A stretch of DNA of 64,000 nt from Erysipelotrichaceae bacterium (lineage in GTDB: Bacteria > Bacillota_I > Bacilli_A > Erysipelotrichales > Erysipelotrichaceae), in the NCBI GenBank assembly GCA_012523895.1, contig JAAYSZ010000025.1, positions 1 to 64,000 on the forward strand. Reading direction: 5' to 3'. The position numbers and the translations under genes are program-made. Under the pieces are notes generated by a model. That model saw only the letters and a program-made list of their open reading frames with translations. It did no database searches and was not told the origin of the DNA. Of this stretch, positions 61,079 through 64,000 are shown piece after piece; positions within the stretch are counted from its first letter, which is position 1; each line of letters starts with the position of its first letter.

Positions 61079-62266
61079 ATGATTAAAGTAGCCCAACTAG
61101 TAGGTCCTTCAGGCTGTAATGATGAAACTGTTATTAAGTATAGTGAAAATTTTCTTAATGAAGTTGGAAAAAAACTTAATAAAAATGTTTTAATTGCAGA
61201 TATTGATGAAGTAAAAGAAGAAGCTTTACCTATCTATTTTGTGACAACAGGAGGAACTGAATTAGCTTTTAAAGAAATTTATGAAAAAACAAAAGAACCA
61301 TATGTTCTTTTGACAACACCAGCTTATAATTCTCTTGCAGCAGCAATGGAAATTTTAGGTTTTTTACAAGATAAAGGAATAAAAGGTGAAATACTTCATG
61401 GCTCAATAGAAAGTATTGCAAAACGTTTATCTATATTAATTACTGTGGCAAATGCAAGAAAAAAATTATCTGGCTTAAGACTAGGTAATTTTGGAGACTG
61501 TGATGCATTAATTGGAAGCAGTGCAAACTTTAAAGAAGTAGAAGATGTCAGTGGAATTAAATCTATTCTCTTTGATTTAGATGTATTTGTTGAAGAGTAT
61601 AAAAAGGGTGGATATCCTGAAAATGAATATACAAAAGATTTAATGAAGCATAACTTTGGCGATGAAGAAATGAAGAAAGCTCTTGATGTATATGGTGCTC
61701 TAAAACGTTTAATTGAAAAACATAATTTACAAGGAGTAAGTTTAAAATGTTTTGATTTACTAGAATTACTTGATACAACAGGATGTTTAGCATTAGCAAT
61801 ATTAAATGCTGAAGGTATTCCTGCAGCATGCGAAGGTGATCAAAAGAGTATGATTAGTATGGCAGTATTAGAAGCAATAACAGGACAAAGTAGTTTTATG
61901 TCAAATCCTAGTAGTATGGATCCAGAAAAAGGAGAAATCATTTTTGCACACTGTACTTTACCTATTGATATGGCTGATGATTATCAATTAACAACACATT
62001 TTGAATCAGGTATAGGAGTTGCAGTTGCTGCTGATATAGAATCTCAAGTTGTTACAATATTTAAGTGTAATGATGATTTTTCTAGATATTATGCAGGTAA
62101 AGCATATTTAATTGAGACTATGCATAGAAATGATTTATGTCGTACACAAATGAAATTAAAATTAGAAGATGGTACAGGTTATTTTTCTAGTGGTCCAATC
62201 GGAAATCATCATATGATTGTAAAAGGCGATTGGAAAGAATATATCGACGAATTTTTTAGAAAATAG
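61079..62266 (+). CDS. L-fucose/L-arabinose isomerase-like protein
   Basis: A 395-residue protein resembling the C-terminal part of fucose/arabinose isomerase family proteins. Evidence: CEGDQKSMISMAVLEAITGQ, PEKGEIIFAHCTLPID, GSIESIAKRL and a terminal region with MHRNDLCRTQ. The start ATG 61079 has GAAGGAGAG upstream. It sits before a BMP-type lipoprotein gene, and may process a pentose, a deoxysugar or a related compound. The specific substrate is not determined. Confidence 0.7.
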   Translation: MIKVAQLVGPSGCNDETVIKYSENFLNEVGKKLNKNVLIADIDEVKEEALPIYFVTTGGTELAFKEIYEKTKEPYVLLTTPAYNSLAAAMEILGFLQDKGIKGEILHGSIESIAKRLSILITVANARKKLSGLRLGNFGDCDALIGSSANFKEVEDVSGIKSILFDLDVFVEEYKKGGYPENEYTKDLMKHNFGDEEMKKALDVYGALKRLIEKHNLQGVSLKCFDLLELLDTTGCLALAILNAEGIPAACEGDQKSMISMAVLEAITGQSSFMSNPSSMDPEKGEIIFAHCTLPIDMADDYQLTTHFESGIGVAVAADIESQVVTIFKCNDDFSRYYAGKAYLIETMHRNDLCRTQMKLKLEDGTGYFSSGPIGNHHMIVKGDWKEYIDEFFRK

Positions 62267-62359
62267 ATATATAACTTATGATTAACTTTCAAAATCCCAT
62301 TTAAAGATAGTTATTTATGAGTTTAAATAAAATTTAATGAATGTAAACGGAGGAAAAAC

Positions 62360-63490
62360 ATGAAAAAAATTTTAAAATTGATTTTTGCATTAATTTTATC
62401 TGTTAGCCTTGTTGCATGTGGTGGCGGCGGTTCTAATGAGGCAACTACAGACACTACAGATGAAACTTCAGAAGACGTATATAACGTTGTTTATCTAGTT
62501 AATGGAAATTTAGGAGATAAATCATTCTTTGATTCAGCTCAAAGTGGTTTAACTGAACTTGAATCACAAGGAAGAATTACTTTAAAGACAATTGAATTGG
62601 GAGCAAGTGATTCAGATAAGCCAAAATGGGAATCAGTAATGTATGAAGTAAGTGATTCAGGTGAATATGATTTTGTTGTTTTGGGTACATTTGAAATGGC
62701 TGATTATTTAAAGAATGTTGCAACAGATTATCCTGAACAAAAATACATCATATTTGATGATGATAGTTATGTAGGAGAAAATGAAAATGTTCTTAATATA
62801 ACTTATAAACAAAATGAATTAGGTTATATAATTGGTGTTTTAGCAGGAAGCATTACTACTGATACAAGTGTTGAACATATCAATGAAGAACCTGTTATAG
62901 GTTTTATTGGAGGAATTGATTGTCCACCAATTAATGATTTCTTGATTGGATATATTGAAGGAGCTCAATCAGTTAATCCTGACATTAAAGTTGATACACG
63001 TTATACAAATGATTATGTAGATACAGCAAATGCTAAAGAATTTGCTTTATCAATGATGAATGATAAAAAAGTTGATGTTATTTGGGGTGTAGCTGGAAAT
63101 GCTGGTAATGGGGCAGCTGAAGCAATATTAGAAACAGATAATGCATGGTTTATAGGAGTTGACTCAGATCAAGAAGCAACTTTCCAAGAAGAATTAGCAG
63201 CAATAACATTAACATCTGGTTTAAAAAATATTGGTAATTCATTAGTTTGGGTATTTGATGAATTAGATGCTGGTAATGAATATTGGGGTACTCACGTAAT
63301 CCTTAGCTTAGCTGATGGCGGTGTAGGAATTGTTACTGATAAAAACTATGATGCTATAGTTTCAGATGAAATTAAAGCAACTGTTGAAGAAGCAATTAAA
63401 TCAGTACAAGATGGAACTGTAAAGGTTTCTACAGCATTAGGACCTGATGCGATTGATGTTCCTGCAATTAGAGATAGTATTAGACCATAA
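62360..63490 (+). CDS. BMP-family substrate-binding lipoprotein
   Basis: A 376-residue lipoprotein (lipobox SLVACG, Cys20) of the PnrA/TmpC (BMP) family, which binds nucleosides or sugars for ABC importers. GVLAGSITTDTS and GFIGGIDCPPINDFLIGYIEGAQ fit. No ATPase or permease is adjacent, so it must use parts encoded elsewhere. It is 93 nt after the isomerase-like gene and probably in one transcript. GGAGG lies before the ATG. Confidence 0.82.
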   Translation: MKKILKLIFALILSVSLVACGGGGSNEATTDTTDETSEDVYNVVYLVNGNLGDKSFFDSAQSGLTELESQGRITLKTIELGASDSDKPKWESVMYEVSDSGEYDFVVLGTFEMADYLKNVATDYPEQKYIIFDDDSYVGENENVLNITYKQNELGYIIGVLAGSITTDTSVEHINEEPVIGFIGGIDCPPINDFLIGYIEGAQSVNPDIKVDTRYTNDYVDTANAKEFALSMMNDKKVDVIWGVAGNAGNGAAEAILETDNAWFIGVDSDQEATFQEELAAITLTSGLKNIGNSLVWVFDELDAGNEYWGTHVILSLADGGVGIVTDKNYDAIVSDEIKATVEEAIKSVQDGTVKVSTALGPDAIDVPAIRDSIRP

Positions 63491-63500
63491 TAGATTATTA

Positions 63501-63529
63501 GGTATTAGCCAAAAGGTTAATACCTTTTT
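63501..63529 (+). terminator. Terminator after the BMP lipoprotein
   Basis: GGTATTAGCC (63501-63510) pairs with GGTTAATACC (63515-63524), loop AAAA, then TTTTT. Confidence 0.8.
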
Positions 63530-63550
63530 ATTTTTGTTTAAAAGTAGTGT

Positions 63551-63558
63551 GTTATACT
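63551..63558 (+). promoter_or_regulatory. -10 box of the NagD-like gene
   Basis: TATACT (63553-63558), preceded by GTGT; the ATG follows 20 nt later with AGGGG between. Confidence 0.4.
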
Positions 63559-63578
63559 TATTTAGGGGTATCTGTAAT

Positions 63579-64000
63579 ATGCATAATAAATTTTATATGA
63601 TTGATTTAGATGGCACTATGTACCATGGAACAAATATTTTACCAGGTGCTAAAGATTTTATAAATCATTTGGTAAGAAATAATATAGAGTTCATTTTTTT
63701 AACAAATAACTCATCAAGAACACAAACTCAAGCAGCAAATCATATGCTTAAAATGGGATTTGAAAATATAAAACCTGAAATGTTTTATACAAGTGCAATG
63801 GCTGCTGCAGATACAATTTCAAGATTATATCCAAATAAAAGAAAAGCCGCATATATTGGTGAAAAGGGAATGCGAAAAGCCTTGATTGATTATGGATTTA
63901 TTATTGAACCTGATAAACCTGATTTTTTATTTGTTGGTTTAGATAGAAATGCAACATATAGAGACTATAGTTTTGCAATTAGAGCATTAAAAACAGGAGC
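63579..64000 (+). CDS. NagD-like HAD phosphatase, N-terminal fragment (cut by window end)
   Basis: The first 140 codons are present. MIDLDGTMYHG (motif I, near residue 8) and FLTNNSSRTQ (motif II region) identify the HAD-IIA/NagD group of sugar or nucleotide phosphatases; FVGLDRNATYRDY follows at the cut. ATG 63579 is used, with AGGGG about 11 nt upstream; an in-frame ATG at 63597 is possible. It has no neighbours visible on its far side. Confidence 0.75.
   Translation, partial: MHNKFYMIDLDGTMYHGTNILPGAKDFINHLVRNNIEFIFLTNNSSRTQTQAANHMLKMGFENIKPEMFYTSAMAAADTISRLYPNKRKAAYIGEKGMRKALIDYGFIIEPDKPDFLFVGLDRNATYRDYSFAIRALKTG

Noticed and set aside
62340..62360. cre-like TGTAAACGG before the BMP gene
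   Set aside because: The match breaks after the central CG and overlaps the ribosome-binding site.
1..64000. TGA read as tryptophan (Mollicutes-type code)
   Set aside because: Several genes end properly at TGA, for example ftsX-independent ones such as the S24 repressor and the YdjG-like gene, and Trp is encoded by TGG.
1..64000. tRNA, rRNA, CRISPR array or insertion sequence
   Set aside because: Reading both strands I found no cloverleaf-like GC-rich segment, no regularly spaced repeats and no transposase.

Overview
The window is an AT-rich, tightly packed bacterial chromosome segment with many 4-20 nt gene overlaps. The gene set points to the phylum Bacillota, in a Bacilli or Erysipelotrichia-like lineage. 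PolC-type polymerase, EzrA, DivIB/FtsQ, an Asp23-FakA pair, ribosomal protein L27 with a cleavable N-terminus next to its protease Prp, an RqcH homologue, a T-box and r-protein leader RNAs all support this. Peptidoglycan genes show the cell is walled. TGA is used as a stop, so the code is standard. I cannot place it to genus. There are no rRNA or tRNA genes, no CRISPR array and no insertion sequences.

Layout. 1-13.2 kb: a divergent HAD hydrolase fragment and a LUD protein, purH, a papain-like protein with a wall-anchored glucosaminidase, rluB facing rqcH, a membrane-linked HTH regulator, and an exported FMN/FAD reductase facing a MerR regulator. 13.3-16.9 kb: an ArsC-like protein overlapping kptA, gmk behind a short leader ORF, and a dgaE-dgaF-like pair. 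17-18.8 kb: a small accessory pocket with a decayed antirepressor and an S24-type repressor. 18.9-30.5 kb: murG-murB-divIB, asp23-fakA, then recG-rnc-galM-galK and a HerA-like ATPase. 30.5-35.4 kb: a LacI regulator divergent from an mglBAC-like sugar importer. 35.4-39.1 kb: a zinc-ribbon membrane protein, a one-domain FMN lipoprotein, and a T-box controlled amino-acid importer. 39.2-47.5 kb: polC, rplU-prp-rpmA-obg and ruvAB. 47.6-51.2 kb: a frameshifted sensor, a NarL-type histidine kinase and a convergent response regulator. 51.3-54.6 kb: an SPFH/zinc-ribbon module with a lipoprotein. 54.8-64 kb: rpsD with its leader, ezrA-cysteine desulfurase-thiI, an atypical metallophosphoesterase, a sugar-isomerase-like protein with a BMP lipoprotein, and a NagD-like HAD gene cut by the window end.

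How the genes work together. Galactose uptake (mgl), GalM and GalK form a galactose entry route, probably sensed by the LacI protein. The exported flavoprotein and the FMN lipoprotein suggest flavin-based electron transfer at the cell surface. EzrA, MurG, MurB and DivIB serve wall synthesis and division. Cysteine desulfurase and ThiI supply sulfur for tRNA thiolation.

The most useful new observations are: a MerR-style 19-bp-spacer promoter with a central dyad before the flavoprotein gene; four genes whose -10 box sits 6-7 nt before the start codon (candidate leaderless mRNAs); an 11-codon leader ORF overlapping the gmk start; an antirepressor gene with both a nonsense codon and an apparent in-frame deletion; an 8-T tract that splits a sensor gene; a metallophosphoesterase lacking several metal/catalytic motif residues; and repeated operator-like motifs upstream of several regulators and transporters.
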